This document shows positions 1 to 11,965 of a stretch of DNA of 64,000 nucleotides, in pieces (the first letter of the stretch is position 1; each line of letters starts with the position of its first letter). The notes beneath the pieces are model-generated. The model was not told the origin of the DNA. It saw only the letters and a program-made list of their open reading frames with translations, and searched no databases. The translations under genes and the position numbers were made by a program. Source of the stretch: Stenocarpella maydis (taxonomy: Eukaryota > Ascomycota > Sordariomycetes > Diaporthales > Diaporthaceae); NCBI GenBank assembly GCA_002270565.1, contig NQMI01000001.1:506917-570916 (forward strand), written 5' to 3'.

Positions 1-74
1 TCGAGATACTGTCCATTCTGTGACAAAAGATATAAATTATCCCCATCGCTCATCGCTAACACTGCCAATAACAG

Positions 75-170
75 TTTAACACCTGCTGTGCCGACGAGAA
101 GAAGGCCATTGCCTTCGACAACGAGGAGGATTTCCTCACGGCTGTTGCCGTCGGCTTCACTCACGACTAA
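75..170 (+). CDS. Possible last exon of a gene cut off at the left edge
   Basis: A 32-codon open frame ends in TAA at 168-170 and follows a good 3' splice site: a GCTAAC branch-like site near 55-60 and CAG at 72-74. It would encode a short acidic tail beginning F-N-T-C-C-A-D-E and ending V-G-F-T-H-D. The Cys pair could belong to a small secreted protein, but no family is recognisable. The upstream donor may be the GTGACA near 20, leaving too little sequence to judge the rest. It could be a chance open frame. Confidence 0.3.
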   Translation, partial: FNTCCADEKKAIAFDNEEDFLTAVAVGFTHD

Positions 171-2051
171 CAACGGGGCCCCGGGGGCGAGGGCCAACCT
201 TCAGCAAGGAGAAACTTTTGGGTGGAGGCTTCAAGAGATCTACGATGGACATTCGTCTTTCACACGAACCAAGGACACAGCACTTGTAGCTGAGGAACAA
301 AACCTAACGTAGAGCCAAGCAATACAGACTCTCGGGCCGACAGTCTTCCAAGGCTATTTGCACATCGCGTGATATTCGGTAATTTATCAATGGCCAAGAT
401 GAATCCCGTATTCTCGTCATAATTCTTTCATCAATATCCCATGCTCACCAAAAAAAAAGCCCTCAATGCTATTTTTACCCTTCATATATCTACCAAACAG
501 AGAAGCTTGCTAAACAACCCGTCAAGCACAAGAAAATTGTCGAAGCTCAAAGGAAATCCATTTGCCGCCTTGACTACTTCAGGCCAGTAGTCTTTAATAG
601 TACAGAACGCACGTTTCAGCCCTTACGACCAATTATCGACGTGGCTCCGCAGATTTTCAGAACAGTCTTTTCATGACAGTGACTTTCGCTAAATAGTAAG
701 TTAAGACCAAATCCCAACACGCTATACTAGACCAAAAGCCCTGACATGTCATCTCAATCGAATCATTACGAGACGAAGGATAGCCCACGCCTAAGGACCC
801 GCGGGAGGTAATGTCTGACTGTGAGAAGTGCCAGGAACGGCACTTCGGTATCGGTGGAGCTGGGTGGATGTCCTCGTGCGCCGGGATGAGAAGAAGTCTA
901 GCTATTATGTTACCCACATGGTCCGTTAACGTCGATCATGCACGACTATGACATGGACCCTGCCAGGTAGAGCCTTGAATGGGCGAGAGAACCTGCGTAA
1001 GACAGCTATTCGCCAGGCTTCCGACGAGCTAGGTCTACCGCTGAGCTGCGTGGATGGAATCGATCCCATCATACTTGTCTGGAGCGAATATGCCATTTCA
1101 GATGACGGAGATTGGAGGCACACTCACTATCCTAATTTCTGACGTCGTGAACCTCTGAAACCGTTCCAGCCTACAATTCCAACAAGAGACATCGAGCACT
1201 TGCCGAAGGGCCGCAATCGAACAAGCTGGCAGGCTCTACTTGCATCCTGCATTCCGAAACGCCTGGCAAAGATGAAGACCCCTCCACCCCGCGAGTTGTG
1301 GGTTATGATGTGGTGTAGTGCACAGGTCACAATTCGACTTCTCCGGTGAGTGACACCGATTACCGGGCTAAGTTACTGGTAGCGGTAAAGTCACCTGTTT
1401 GCATCTCCCTGCTTGTGGTGTAGCTGAATTGTAAGAGCACCTAAGAATCTAAAAACAGACAGTCTGGCATTCCCCAGCAACTAGTGAACACTGGCAATAC
1501 CTAGACCTAAAACATACAATTTGACCCACGGACCATTTCATAGCCACCGATGGTATGCGCAGATGAATCTCGTGGGAGCCCAGTCAAAACTTCAGCTCTA
1601 CTGTGGCCGTGCAACAGACATATAAGTCAGTTGATTTACTGAACGCAAACGGATACCCAACGAAGGGTCTAGGCGAAAGCCAGTAAAGCCGATGCCGATC
1701 TGTGGCTGCATTATTGTGGTAGGCTGTGCTAGCTTCGGATTACCATGTGTATTCCACCCTCTTCTGCCGTGTGGTACTGGAATGCAGCCCTCGGGAAGGC
1801 CCGAGCAGTGAACAAAACATTGTCTCAGGACTCGAGGCATTGTGGGGTGTTGCTGCTTCCGGTGCCAATCTGTTCTCGTATTATTTCTGGGTCATGAGGC
1901 CTCACATACAGCATTATAAATATACGCTCCTTATGTTGCTCATGGCTACTTGGTTCAGCCACTCCTCACATTCATTGCATCCCTTGGCCGCACAACCGAA
2001 GAATTCTACTCTCCATTCGGACTTTGACCAGGCTCATAGATAAGAGGCACC
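171..2051. other. Intergenic, no supported gene
   Basis: Only short overlapping open frames without start context, introns or recognisable families. The right end is the promoter of the GPI-protein gene. Confidence 0.5.
1915..1924 (+). promoter_or_regulatory. TATA box upstream of the GPI-protein gene
   Basis: TATAAATATA lies 128 bp before the ATG at 2052, a usual spacing for a fungal TATA promoter. Confidence 0.45.
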
Positions 2052-3215
2052 ATGCATTCACTCAAATCCATCATTATCCTTCTCGGGGCCGCGGCCTTAA
2101 CGGCGGCCCAAAACTCTACTATTATCACTGTCTCAACCACGTCTTTCGGGCCGTCTACTGGGGGGCCCGTTCCTGTGCCCACCACTGTTGTTCCACCTGG
2201 AGGCTACTTCAATGAGACCACAATCATGGTTGACAAGTCCTATACTCTTTATTGCCCTGAGCCCACGGAAATTGTTGTCAAGGACAAGACGTATACCGCC
2301 ACCGAGCCCACTACGCTCACCATCACCAATTGCCCCTGCATTGTTACTAAGGGAGGGGCACCTGCTCCGACGCATGCCCCTGGACTCCCCTTTATTCCCA
2401 CCATCCCCACCGTGCATCATAATACAACCGTAACTATGGTTGTCAAGTCCTACACTACCTGGTGTCCTCGACCTATGGAACACGTTGAGAAGGACGAGAC
2501 ATATACCGTCACCAAGCCTACTATGCTCACCATCACTAATTGCCCTTGCACTATCACTACGGTAGGAATTCCTGTCTCTGTCTCGAAACGTGCTCGATGC
2601 TGCCTATCCGATGTCTGCCTACCCACGGTATTATGGCCAAGTTGAGCTAACACACAACCATAATCACAGACATCCAATGAAAAGCCAACTGCGATTCCTC
2701 CACCAGTTGTCCAACCACCTCCTCAACAACCTCCTCCGGCCATCCCTGCCCCAGAGGTTCCTCCTCCAGCAGTTTCTCAGCCGGCCTTTACGGCAGAGGC
2801 TCCTCCCCAAGAAGTCGCACCCTCGGTCAACCCTCATCCTGAGGTTCCATCTCCAGAAGTCGCCCCATCGGCCAACCCTCATCCTGAGGTTCCATCTCCA
2901 GAAGTCGCCCCATCGGCCAACCCTCATCCTGAGGTTCCTCCTCCAGAGGTTGTCCCCTCGGCCAACCCTCCTCCTGAGGTTCCTTCTTCAGAAGTCGCAC
3001 CGACTGCTGAAGTTCCGCAGTCAGCTGTCCCAACCCCAGAGGCTCCTCCCTCAGCATTTAACTCGTCGGCCGCTTCTGTACCCACTACGCCAGGGACAGA
3101 AACCGCGAAGAGCCCTGAACCCACTTCTCACTCAGATGCGCCCGGGAGAACTGTCGGAATCCTCGCCGGTACTATGATGGCCATGGTCTCGTTCTTCTTC
3201 ACAGTCATATTATAA
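2052..3215 (+). CDS. GPI-anchored cell-wall protein with two CPxP modules and a Pro-rich repeat stalk
   Basis: Predicted exons are 2052-2561 and 2670-3215 (351 aa); the intron has donor GTAGGA, a GCTAAC branch and CAG acceptor, and both sides are phase 0. Residues 1-19 are a signal peptide ending A-L-T-A-A-Q. Two modules of about 50 residues follow, each with a CPxP motif, K-D-x-T-Y-T and T-I-T-N-C-P-C, resembling the Cys-containing units of CCG-6/Sed1-type fungal wall proteins. The second exon is a Pro/Glu/Val stalk with four 15-residue repeats (45-bp DNA units, 2829-3008). The end is a hydrophobic tail after a small-residue region, as expected of a GPI signal. The role is structural, on the outer wall. 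The donor choice is the weakest point; phase-0 alternatives exist at 2574, 2580 and 2613. Confidence 0.8.
2829..3008 (+). repeat. Four tandem 45-bp coding repeats
   Basis: Units start at 2829, 2874, 2919 and 2964, each beginning AAC-CCT and encoding N-P-(H/P)-P-E-V-P-(S/P)-(P/S)-E-V-(A/V)-P-(S/T)-A. Units 1 and 2 are almost identical, while 3 and 4 differ by a few substitutions. Slippage or recombination can change the stalk length of the encoded wall protein. Confidence 0.85.
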
Positions 3216-5057
3216 ACAGGGACAAAGAGTTCCGAGCCTGGTCGTCACGTTCCTTTCTCGTTTCATTCTTAACATGATCACAATACTCTTTTGGGACAGA
3301 GAGAAAGATAGAAAGATAGGGCCACTGGCAGTCCCTCCATACACTTGGGCAGTCACACAAAGGCTTCAAGGACCCATCGTTAGATAATAAGCGCATGTTT
3401 CTTTCATTGGTTTGGGTCAAGAGTCGATTCCAAACTCAATTTTCCTTTGTTCAAATCGGGGAGGTACAGCTCAGTATCTAATTCCTCCATAGTATCGTTA
3501 AATTGAGATTGTAAGAGTCCGAATCCGATGCTGACGGTCGAAAACCTATTATTGCCAAGATCTCTCATAACCGCCTGCTTCTTCCTTCTCCAATCAACTC
3601 ATTTTCACTGTGCTCTGATTCATCTGATAGGTACATGTAGAATATTGATAGTTAAATGATTGGACAGAACCCTCACTCTGGTGGTTGGCAGTGACAACGG
3701 CATCATGTGATGGCTCGTAGATGTTGTGGGCAACGAAATCCGGCATGAGCATGTTACAGGGTCCATGGCTGAACAAGACGACCAAGCGAATGTGCAGTAG
3801 TCAATTGTGTGTAAGGTGACAAACATTTCATTTCTGTATGTACCCATGTCTTTGTGCGCTTGGTGTACTCATGACTATGGACAAACCAATTCACACATAT
3901 TGCGACCTTTCAGTCTACCACGTCCAGTGCCCGAAAGACCGCCTCGCAGTCCTCAGATTTCAAATGCTTGCCGCTCCAAGCTTATCCTAAAGACATGTGG
4001 GTCGCACGTAGTCAAGCAGCATAATTCACCCATTTCGTGTATTAAACCTGAACACGACATATGATGGCTATTTTTTTTATTTTATTTTTTAAGCTACTGA
4101 ATAGCAGACCCAACGGAATCTGTAAATCGAACCCTCGAAGCGCTCATGACCTTCCGAGCGGCCCACGACTTGGCGATATCAGTCTAAACATAATCCGCTT
4201 CCATGGATGTTGGGCCGCAGGGGACCTAGACCACCTGTAGCGAATAACTTAGCACAATCAACGGTCCTCATAACACCTTGAAAAGGAGAATCTACTATGC
4301 CGTCTTATTTGCTGCGGATACTGCGGAATCGTCCAGCGGACGGGTGCCATGCATGTTACCTAGGTATTGGAGCTATCACCACATGCTACGGCAAACAGGG
4401 CTGATTTTCCGTGGCAGCAATCAGCGTTGGCCATGTGCAGCAGCTCCAAGGCGATCAGGACAGGTTTGGCAGAACAGTACAATCTGTTCAGGAATCCATG
4501 CTGGAGTCATGATGATAGAAAGATGTCCAAAATGACAAGTGACAATCTCCCACACAGTCGGAACTCGAGCCGTCAAAATTGCTTTGTACGAATATGCAAC
4601 CTCAGCATTCTTCAACATTGACCCAAAGACAAGTGAAATCCTCAGCCAGTTCTGTAGCTCGCACAGCCAGTCAGCATATCGCTAGATTGCTCCATGGAAA
4701 GTGTTTGTGAGATCCTGTTTGTCGTCTCTGAGTCACTTCCGATTCTCAGGAATATGAAATGGAGGCGGCTGATACAACAAGAAACTTGAGCCAGTCCTGA
4801 CGACCTCGGTTTTTTTNNNNNNNNNNNNNNNNNNNGGGGTTTTTTTTGGGGGGGGGGGGTTGAGGCGAAGATACCTAGATACCTGCCTATAGTTGAGCTA
4901 CTTAACGTTAGGTATGCTCGCCAGCAAGCAAGACACAGTCTCCCGCAAACATATGTAAAGTGATGTCAAAGATGTATTCAGTATTCAACGCTTGAAAGCT
5001 CTATTGGACCGGGGAACAACAGCACCAATGTAGCCTTTGCAAGGTCAGCCTGGACTA
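3216..5057. other. Intergenic with an assembly gap
   Basis: No supported gene. It carries one TACCTAGGTA palindrome (4357-4366) and the N-run at 4817-4835. Confidence 0.5.
4817..4835. other. Assembly gap of 19 N, flanked by homopolymers
   Basis: Nineteen Ns sit between a T-run and G/T/G homopolymer runs (4836-4859). The flanks are low quality or hard to assemble, and the true gap size is unknown. Confidence 0.98.
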
Positions 5058-5895
5058 GGATGCGAAGTCTTTCGCCAGGAAAGATGGCCCGATTGCGTTG
5101 GGTCTCAAGCGGAAGGCTCAGGCGTGGGCCGGTGGACCGGGAAGCCTTGAGCGCTTCCTTGGCACCATCGACCGGGAGATGTTTGTTGGTCAGGATAGGG
5201 AGCTCCTGGCCGATGCTCGTGCTGTTTGCGACGAGTGGCGCCGTTCTGACGCCACCGCCGCGGCGAACACGAATTACTAATGCTGTCCGAGAGCTTCGTC
5301 TGGACGCCTGACCTCCAGGAGCTTCTTGGAGTCTTCAAGGTACGGGGCGTCAGGTATCAGACATCTCAATCAGTTCAGAACAGCCATTTCCATCTTCATG
5401 GTTTTTGGAACGAGATTGCAGTCGGGCTCCATAATGTAGCACTTGATATAGCAATTATGACGCATTCTCGAAGGGAAATTTGTTCTCATGTCAACGGTGA
5501 TACCAGAGACAATTTGCAAGTTGTGTGAATTGTGGGAACAGCGGCATTAACTAAAGCCAAGAGCGGTAGGACGATCTGGACGTCCTTGCAGAACCCACGA
5601 TTCCTACTGTGAGATATGTCTCATGTTGTTGTCCTGGCTCCTAGAGAACTTACTTCTCTTCCTCGATACAGTGAACAAGTACTGTTTGTCAGCGAGGACG
5701 GGCAGCCCTCGGATGAGGCGCGTGCCTACTTCCGATCTCGAGTCCCGCTGGCGCTGGCAACAACAACAAGAAGGCTTAACACATTCAAAGGCCGCCTTCT
5801 GGATATTTATCCCGCTGGACTCCTACAGAGACTTCACGATCGTCGATACGGCCTGCGCAGAGTCATAACAAAATCAGGGAGATCGTGGTAACTTT
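5058..5895 (+). pseudogene. Possible gene remnant, coding-like fragments in several frames
   Basis: Three coding-like stretches lie close together but cannot be joined into one frame. The first (5058-5280) follows a CTAG acceptor and encodes D-A-K-S-F-A-R-K then a hydrophilic stretch ending A-N-T-N-Y-stop. The second (5280-5339) encodes a fragment with S-F-V-W-T-P-D-L-Q-E-L-L before a possible GTACGG donor. The third (about 5660-5891) encodes D-G-Q-P-S-D-E-A-R-A-Y-F and onward. No start codon with an upstream exon is visible and no family is recognised. It may be a decayed gene, or a real gene whose first exons fall near the assembly gap. Confidence 0.3.
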
Positions 5896-6106
5896 TATGG
5901 TCACTCTCATTGTTATAGGAATGAGGATACAGTTAGACTATGGACCTGAGATCTCGAAATGGCACATTGGAACGAGGTTTCAGGTAAAGGGATAATAATC
6001 ATCACATATTAAAAATTGACTATGGCATTCAGGACAAATCAATATAGTACAGAAGAATAATAACAGAAAATACTATATAGTTCATAGTTTTTGTCATGTT
6101 CAACAA

Positions 6107-6178
6107 GCGGATTTGGTGTAATGGTTATCATTCAACCCTTCCAAGGTTGAGACAGGGGTTCGATTCCCTTAATCCGCA
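6107..6178 (+). tRNA. tRNA-Gly (anticodon UCC)
   Basis: The 72-nt sequence folds as a complete cloverleaf. The 7-bp acceptor GCGGATT pairs with AATCCGC, with discriminator A. The D arm is standard, the anticodon stem CAACC/GGTTG encloses loop CTTCCAA (TCC at 34-36, reads GGA), and the T loop is TTCGATT. There is no intron. The anticodon arm and T arm closely follow yeast tRNA-Gly(UCC). Confidence 0.95.
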
Positions 6179-7713
6179 TTGGTTTTCGCCCGTCCATTAG
6201 GAATTATTTTGAATGCGTGCATTTTGTTAATTTTGGCTATATCGAATTATGATAGGTCCTATGATAATCCACGAGGAAGAGTTGCAAAAATGGAATGCCA
6301 TGGCTGGATGAGAAATCTGGGACTGAACTTGGTCTAAATGTGGGTATGCGGCTGTGCTATGCCGAGGTTAACTTAAAATGTTCAGCACATTTTGCATTTT
6401 CTCCCACCCCGAAACATGCCTCCTGCTCGTGAACTCAACAGGCCGTCGCGTGTTAAGATAATCTGAGTCGTGCCGCCTACGCGAAGGATAAGCTTCTACA
6501 CTGGCTATTTAAGTACCTGGGTACCAAGTTTTCAGCACAATGGGTCATCTGGTTATGGACCAAGCCGAGGTCTGCATCGTCATGCATCATAGCTTCATTC
6601 AGACACATTGCACTGCACCTCAGCTTGGAAACATTGTCATTGCCAGCATAGGCACATGTTCTGTTAGGTCTCGCATATAGGATCGAGGCAAGGTCACGAG
6701 AACATCTCCGAAACCATGCAATCGGCCCGGTTTTTTGGGTCCATCTCGACCCCCTGTGCTTTGGTGCTGCCCGCAAAGGGGAAGGGGTACCTGGGTACTA
6801 TTTCTGGGCAGAATGCTTTGCCTTGCAGCCAGCTGACGGCGCATCTTTTAGTGAGACCAATTCGGGCCTCGTTCGCCGATTCGTTCCATTGCTGGGAACC
6901 ACAGCCGACGGGACGACTTGCCTGTCATGCCTATGGGCCTCCACAATGACGATGGGGCTGTCCCTGTCGGCTGGACCCTCTCAAAGTTCCCTCCCCTAGC
7001 CTCGGCGTCTACACTAGATCACGGGGCTTCTTGTCGTTTGTTGTCGGTGGAGCGGTACTTTGGCCACCAATTCCTCAGACGACGGTGGCAATTATTGAAC
7101 TCTCGTTGAACCCCTCATAGCCGCCAGTACTAAGTAATTCGCATCGACTGGGACGGATATCGCGCGTGAATATGCTGTGTCAGGCGCCTAGAATGGGCCC
7201 CCACCCACAAAAAAAATGTGGCTTTCCGGGACGTGCGGCTCAGGCGCTGCGGAAGCGTCCGAGCTTCAACAGGCCAGGATGCTCCTCTCCAAGACTGGGC
7301 TTTATTATGGGGAGACAGGCCAGTCAGGATACCCCCCCGGATTCTCCGTATTTTCCCCAAACTCTGTGGGGACCCAACCTGGAGCCGGCCGGGGAGGTCT
7401 CAACCAAGAAACAGCTTCGTGCTAGGCGCACAAATTACAAGACGCCGTTGCAGATATGATGCTCGTTTACTATGGATCTATGGAGGCCACTGCGGGCTAA
7501 GCCTGACCATGACAGGCCCGGGATATCTCGCGCTCCCATGTAGTTGTGGGGCGGCATTCCTGGAAAATAAGAGGGATCACTTGCCCATTGTTTCTGGGCC
7601 ATCTGCCCAGTCTCCTTGGCCTTTTCGTGTATCCCCTTGCTTCTTCTTCTTCTTCTTCTTCTTCCTCCTTCATCCACCGCGTTGGCGTCGACAGAAGCAC
7701 GCACAGCGCAAAC
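6179..7713. other. Intergenic, tRNA-Gly to sugar-transporter promoter
   Basis: No supported gene. A CTT microsatellite (7640-7664) lies about 50 bp before the transporter ATG, a pyrimidine-rich leader typical of fungal promoters. Confidence 0.5.
7640..7664. repeat. (CTT)n microsatellite
   Basis: About eight perfect CTT units lie in the likely 5' UTR of the transporter gene at 7714. Confidence 0.85.
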
Positions 7714-9663
7714 ATGTCGTCTCAAGCCAAAATCGAGCCGGCCAAGGAGTCGTTGAGTCAGAGCGAACATGTCGACGTTCCGGAGGACCTCGAGAAGAAG
7801 GACATCCTCAACTCAGATGTCCTGGTCAACCCGGACCTGATGCACGATGCCTTCGACGGTGAGAAACGCGAGCATGAGATGGGCGTGTGGGAGGCTGTCC
7901 AGACCTATCCTTGGGGTTGCTTCTGGGCTTTTATAATGTGCTTCACCATTGTAAGTGCCACTCCCGCCGCGCTGCCAAGTGGACCGACCAATGCCCAGAA
8001 GAGCTTGGTATTGGCGGGTGATGATCTTGGCTGATGCGCCGTTGCTTGCGACAGGTCATGGAGTCGTTCGATATGTTCCTTAACGGCAACTTCGTCGCCC
8101 TCCCCGCCTTCAAGGAGAGATATGGTGTTGCGGTCGCTGGATCTGCTCAAAAGGCCATCGAGACCAAATGGCAGAGTTCCCTCTTCCAGGCCGGCCAATG
8201 TGGTGCGTTCGTTGGAGTCTTGTTGGCCGGTCCCATCACCAATCGGATCGGCTACCGCTGGACTACTATCTTGGCACTGGTGCTTATGAACGCCACAATC
8301 TTCATCTCCTTCTTCGTGAGTCCGCCTGCAACCGGTCCCGCTGCTCGCCGCTGAGCCTTTTGTCTGACCTTGTTCACTTAGGCCAATTCGCTCGAGGTTC
8401 TCGTCATTGGACAGGCCTTCGAAGGCATCCCTTGGGGATTCTTCATTGCAAACTCACCCGCCTACGCCAGTGAGATTGTGCCAATGTCCCTTCGTGGAAC
8501 CTGCGCGGCTACTCTCCAGATGAGTTGGTCCATAGGCAGCATTATTGTCGGCGGTGCTACCTACGCCCTCAACCAGCGAAACGACGAATGGTCTTGGAGA
8601 ATCCCCCTTGCCCTACAGTGGATCTTCCCAGTGAGCGCAAGACCCCTGCTTACACACACAAAATGTTTCCCTAGACGTCCAGATAGCTGACATGTGCAGA
8701 CCCCCCTTTTGGTCATCCTGTTCTTCGCACCCGAGTCTCCGTATTGGCTCGTGCGCCACGGGCGTAAGGAGGAGGCCCTGAAGTCCATCGGGCGCCTCGG
8801 TCGCAAGTCCAAAATAAATGCCCAAAACGAGCTCGCCATGATCGAGCGGACAGTGGAAATCGAAGCAAAGCATGGCGGCGATCCGAGCCTGCTCGACCTT
8901 GTCAAGGGCACCGATCTGAGGAGGACACTCATCACCTGCTTGATCTACACATCACAGATTTTCGCGGGCAACCTGATCGCCAACAGGGGCAATTCTTCTT
9001 CGAGGTACGTGACATTGTTCAACCCCCCCCCCCCAAAAAAAAAGCTAAGTTTTTTTTCAGACCAATACTAAACTACAGCTATAGAGCGGGATGTCAACCA
9101 ACTTCTCCTTCCAGCTGGGCCTCATCAACTCGTGCCTCCAGCTCGTCGGCAACATCTGCTCCTGGTTCATTACCGCCTCGTTTGGCCGTCGCACCATCTA
9201 CCTCTGGGGCACAGGAGTCAACATAACCTTCCTCATGACCCTCGGCATATGCGCCTCTGTCGCACAGAACAGCGCGACCAACTACGCGCAGGCCGTCTTC
9301 GGCATCCTGATCTCCTTCGTGTACGCCGGCTCCCTGGGCCCCATCACATACTCCATCATCTCGGAGACATCCGCGGTGCGGCTCCGCGCCCTGAGCACCG
9401 GCGTGGGCCGCGGTGCCTACTACGTCTCCGAGATCCCCATGATCTACCTCGCCTCCCAGCTGCTCAACCCGACGGGCTGGAACGTCGCTGGCAAGTGCGG
9501 CTACGTGTGGGGCGGCACCGCCTGCGTGTGCTGGGTCATGGCGTTCTTTTTCCTGCCCGAGCTCAAGGACCGCTCGTACCGCGAGATCGATATCCTGTTC
9601 AACCGGAAGGTCCCGGCCAGGAAGTTCAAGTCGACCGTCATCGAAGTGCAAGAGAATGAGTAG
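7714..9663 (+). CDS. MFS sugar transporter, maltose/alpha-glucoside permease type
   Basis: Predicted exons: 7714-7950, 8055-8315, 8382-8630, 8700-9004 and 9087-9663 (542 aa), with donors GTAAGT, GTGAGT, GTGAGC and GTACGT. It is a plasma-membrane sugar:proton symporter with about 12 membrane segments. Family marks include E-S-F-D-M-F-L in TM1, G-Y-R-W after TM2-3, G-I-P-W-G and S-E-I-V-P in TM4-5, P-E-S-P-Y-W-L-V-R near residue 260, and G-R-R in the second half. This signature fits the MAL-type group of the sugar porter family. Residues just before intron 4 (R-G-N-S-S-S) do not match the expected F-F-E-x-x-G-M; a one-base loss in the GGGG run at 8986-8989 would restore it. Intron 4 contains long C and A runs. 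Confidence 0.88.
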
Positions 9664-10393
9664 GGCCCTCACGCGAGGTTTCATGTATATTTTTTGGAAT
9701 ACAATGGCGATACTATACATCTCTATACGCCCAGGAGGCCGAGGCTACGATGGTATTTAGACCCTTGTTCTGGTATGTGCATTTCAGTCGCGGCGAAAGC
9801 ACTTCTGTATACCGGGCTACGGGACCGAAGTGTTTGTCTCTGATGGTGTAGTTAGACCGTATTAGTTCTTCATACCTCATGACTTAGCATTATATGCAAT
9901 AGACGAAGTGCATGGTAACGCCCCCGGCTTCACTTGCCCAGATTTTGTTACATCTGCAACTGTTCAACTGGAATACGTCTAATCAGTTATTAACTTGAAC
10001 ATCTTGATACTGGCCAAACGCGCAACTGTACCGCATCGACCTCGCGCCAAGACCAGGGCTGGTTTTACCTTGGATTCCCATTTCAAATTTTAATTGTAGA
10101 ACAACGCTCAACAATGGTAGGGTGGCACATTGGTATTGAGAAGTGCTTCTCTGTTGGAATGGTTGGATACGTGAGATTAGCCACGGGACTTGTAGGATGG
10201 CAAGAGCTTTAAGGAGATCTCACATTCCGCTTCCAGAGGACTTTATCCAAGTTCCGCTATGAGTAAATGCTAGCTACCTGACACTGGCCACACCCTCTTT
10301 AGGAATCAGAATCAAGCCCACAGGTGATACCTAGGTATATATGACGCGGATTTTTGGAGCATACGTCACGAGCTGGGGTAGAAAGAGCCCTTT
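9664..10393. other. Convergent intergenic region
   Basis: 3' ends of the sugar transporter (+) and the FAD oxidoreductase (-) face each other. No gene seen; one TACCTAGGTA palindrome at 10328-10337. Confidence 0.5.
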
Positions 10394-11965
10394 TTATAAA
10401 TGATAATCTCCCAGGTTCGTGACTTTGAGGCCCCGCCTCTCCCAGACAGCATCAATGTTCATGTCAGCACTGCCGTCATCCTTCAGGTTGACGAAGGGTT
10501 GCGCATCTCCCGATTTGGGGTCTGGATTCCTGAAAATGGTGTTCTTGGTCTGCACCCCATCCTGTCAGCCAATGTCAAACATGTACCGGGGCATCTTGGT
10601 GGGACCTACCAGGCCCAGGGTCAGGTGAATCCCAGCTGGCCCGACCACAATCTCCTCGCTGGGCTGCCTGCCCTCGACCATGGCTTGGATATTCTTCGCC
10701 ACGGCGGCCGCCTGGGCGGCGCCAGGCCGGGCAGCCTTGTGCGCGCCCGAGTCGGCGACGTCCCCGACCGCATAAAGGTGAGGATACGCCGGGTCCAGGA
10801 ACTGCAGCGTCGGCCTGACCCTGATGAACCCGTTCTTCGGGTTGATGAGCGAGTCGCTCGAGGAGGGCGCCAGGTCGCTGAGGAACTGGGTGTTGGGGGT
10901 CTGCCCCGTCGCCTGGACGACGAAATCGGCGGTGAGGGTCCGCCCGCCCTGGAGGCTCACGGTGATGGGCTCGCCCGTCCCGCCCAGCGGGTATCCTCCG
11001 GCCGGGATATTGACCCTCGACCCGCCCACAAACACGACGCCCAGCTCCGCGAACCTCTCCTTGATCATGTCGCTCAGCTTCTCGTGGTAGACCGGCATGA
11101 TGTGCTCTCGCGAGTGCACCAGCGTCACCTCTTTGTCCGGGTAGATCTCCTTGAGATCGCAGGCCATCTGCACGCCGACCGCACCGCCCCCGATAAGAAT
11201 AACCGACCTGGAGTTCTTGATGCCCTGGTTGTACTTCTTGAGGTACTCGACTCCCGACGCCTTCTCATCCGAGGGCATTGAACCGGGAGGAGCGAGGCGC
11301 GTTCCTGTCGCGGCGACGAGATATTCGAACGGGAGGTTCTTTGAGCCCTTCCATTCTCTGTCTAGGGTTAATTCCTTGGGCTTGATTGACACGACTCTGG
11401 CCTGCACGATTTCGTGCAGGTCTTTATTTGGTGATGTGTTGAAGAGGCTCGTGTATGGGATGAATGCCTTGTGCTCGTGACCTGGTAGGATGGCGAATCG
11501 TGGCTTGTATTGTTAGCATGGACCCGCAACAGGGCAATACGGAATGGTTCTGCTGCGGCTGAAGGCCATCTGAAAAGAGCTCGCGTTATGAAGCGATTCA
11601 GTACGCACGGAGGGTTCTTGCTGCTGGGAGCGCTCCGATCACGGAACTATGAAGTGCAAAGGGGCCGGGGCGTCGACTTACAAAAGCGAAAAGGTGGTTA
11701 AAGTGGCTGTGGGGATCAATGAGGAGTACCTGAAGTATGTGTTTAGTAGATTGGAATCCAGGAGGGCTAATAGAGATGGAGTGTACGTACACGATGAGTT
11801 GGGGGCAGCAGGTTGGCGAGTTCCTTGGCTGCATTCTATCTCATCATTCTTGTTAGTGACATGAAGCTCGGCGCAGACCAGCACGCATGGGGGATCTGCT
11901 CGCTCGCTTACCGTGCCAACATATGATCCGCCAACTACCACGACGTTCCTTAGTCCTGAAGCCAT
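10394..11965 (-). CDS. AIF/AMID-like FAD-dependent NAD(P)H oxidoreductase
   Basis: Predicted exons, in transcript order: 11965-11912, 11835-11791, 11729-11682, 11503-10610, 10561-10394 (402 aa), all phase 0. The N-terminal V-V-V-V-G-G-S-Y-V-G (12-17) is the FAD Rossmann motif. It is followed by A-K-E-L-A and D-P-H-S-H-F-N-H-L-F-A-F-P-R-F, typical of AMID/FSP1-like enzymes. The NAD(P)H motif L-I-G-G-G-A-V-G is near residue 154 and the second FAD motif Y-A-V-G-D-V-A-D near 297. The family passes electrons from NAD(P)H to quinones or similar acceptors. The last 48-nt intron (donor GTAGGT, branch GGCTGAC) carries an in-frame TGA, so reading through it would lose the true last 55 residues. The long plus-strand frame opposite it is a shadow. 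Confidence 0.9.

Noticed and set aside
2590..3177. 195-codon plus-strand open frame rich in Leu/Pro/Arg
   Set aside because: Out-of-frame reading of the repeat stalk; the in-frame version ends in a GPI signal.
10400..11281. 293-codon plus-strand open frame
   Set aside because: Exact antisense of the AIF-like gene, whose motifs and splice sites are clear. GC-rich third positions produce the mirror frame.
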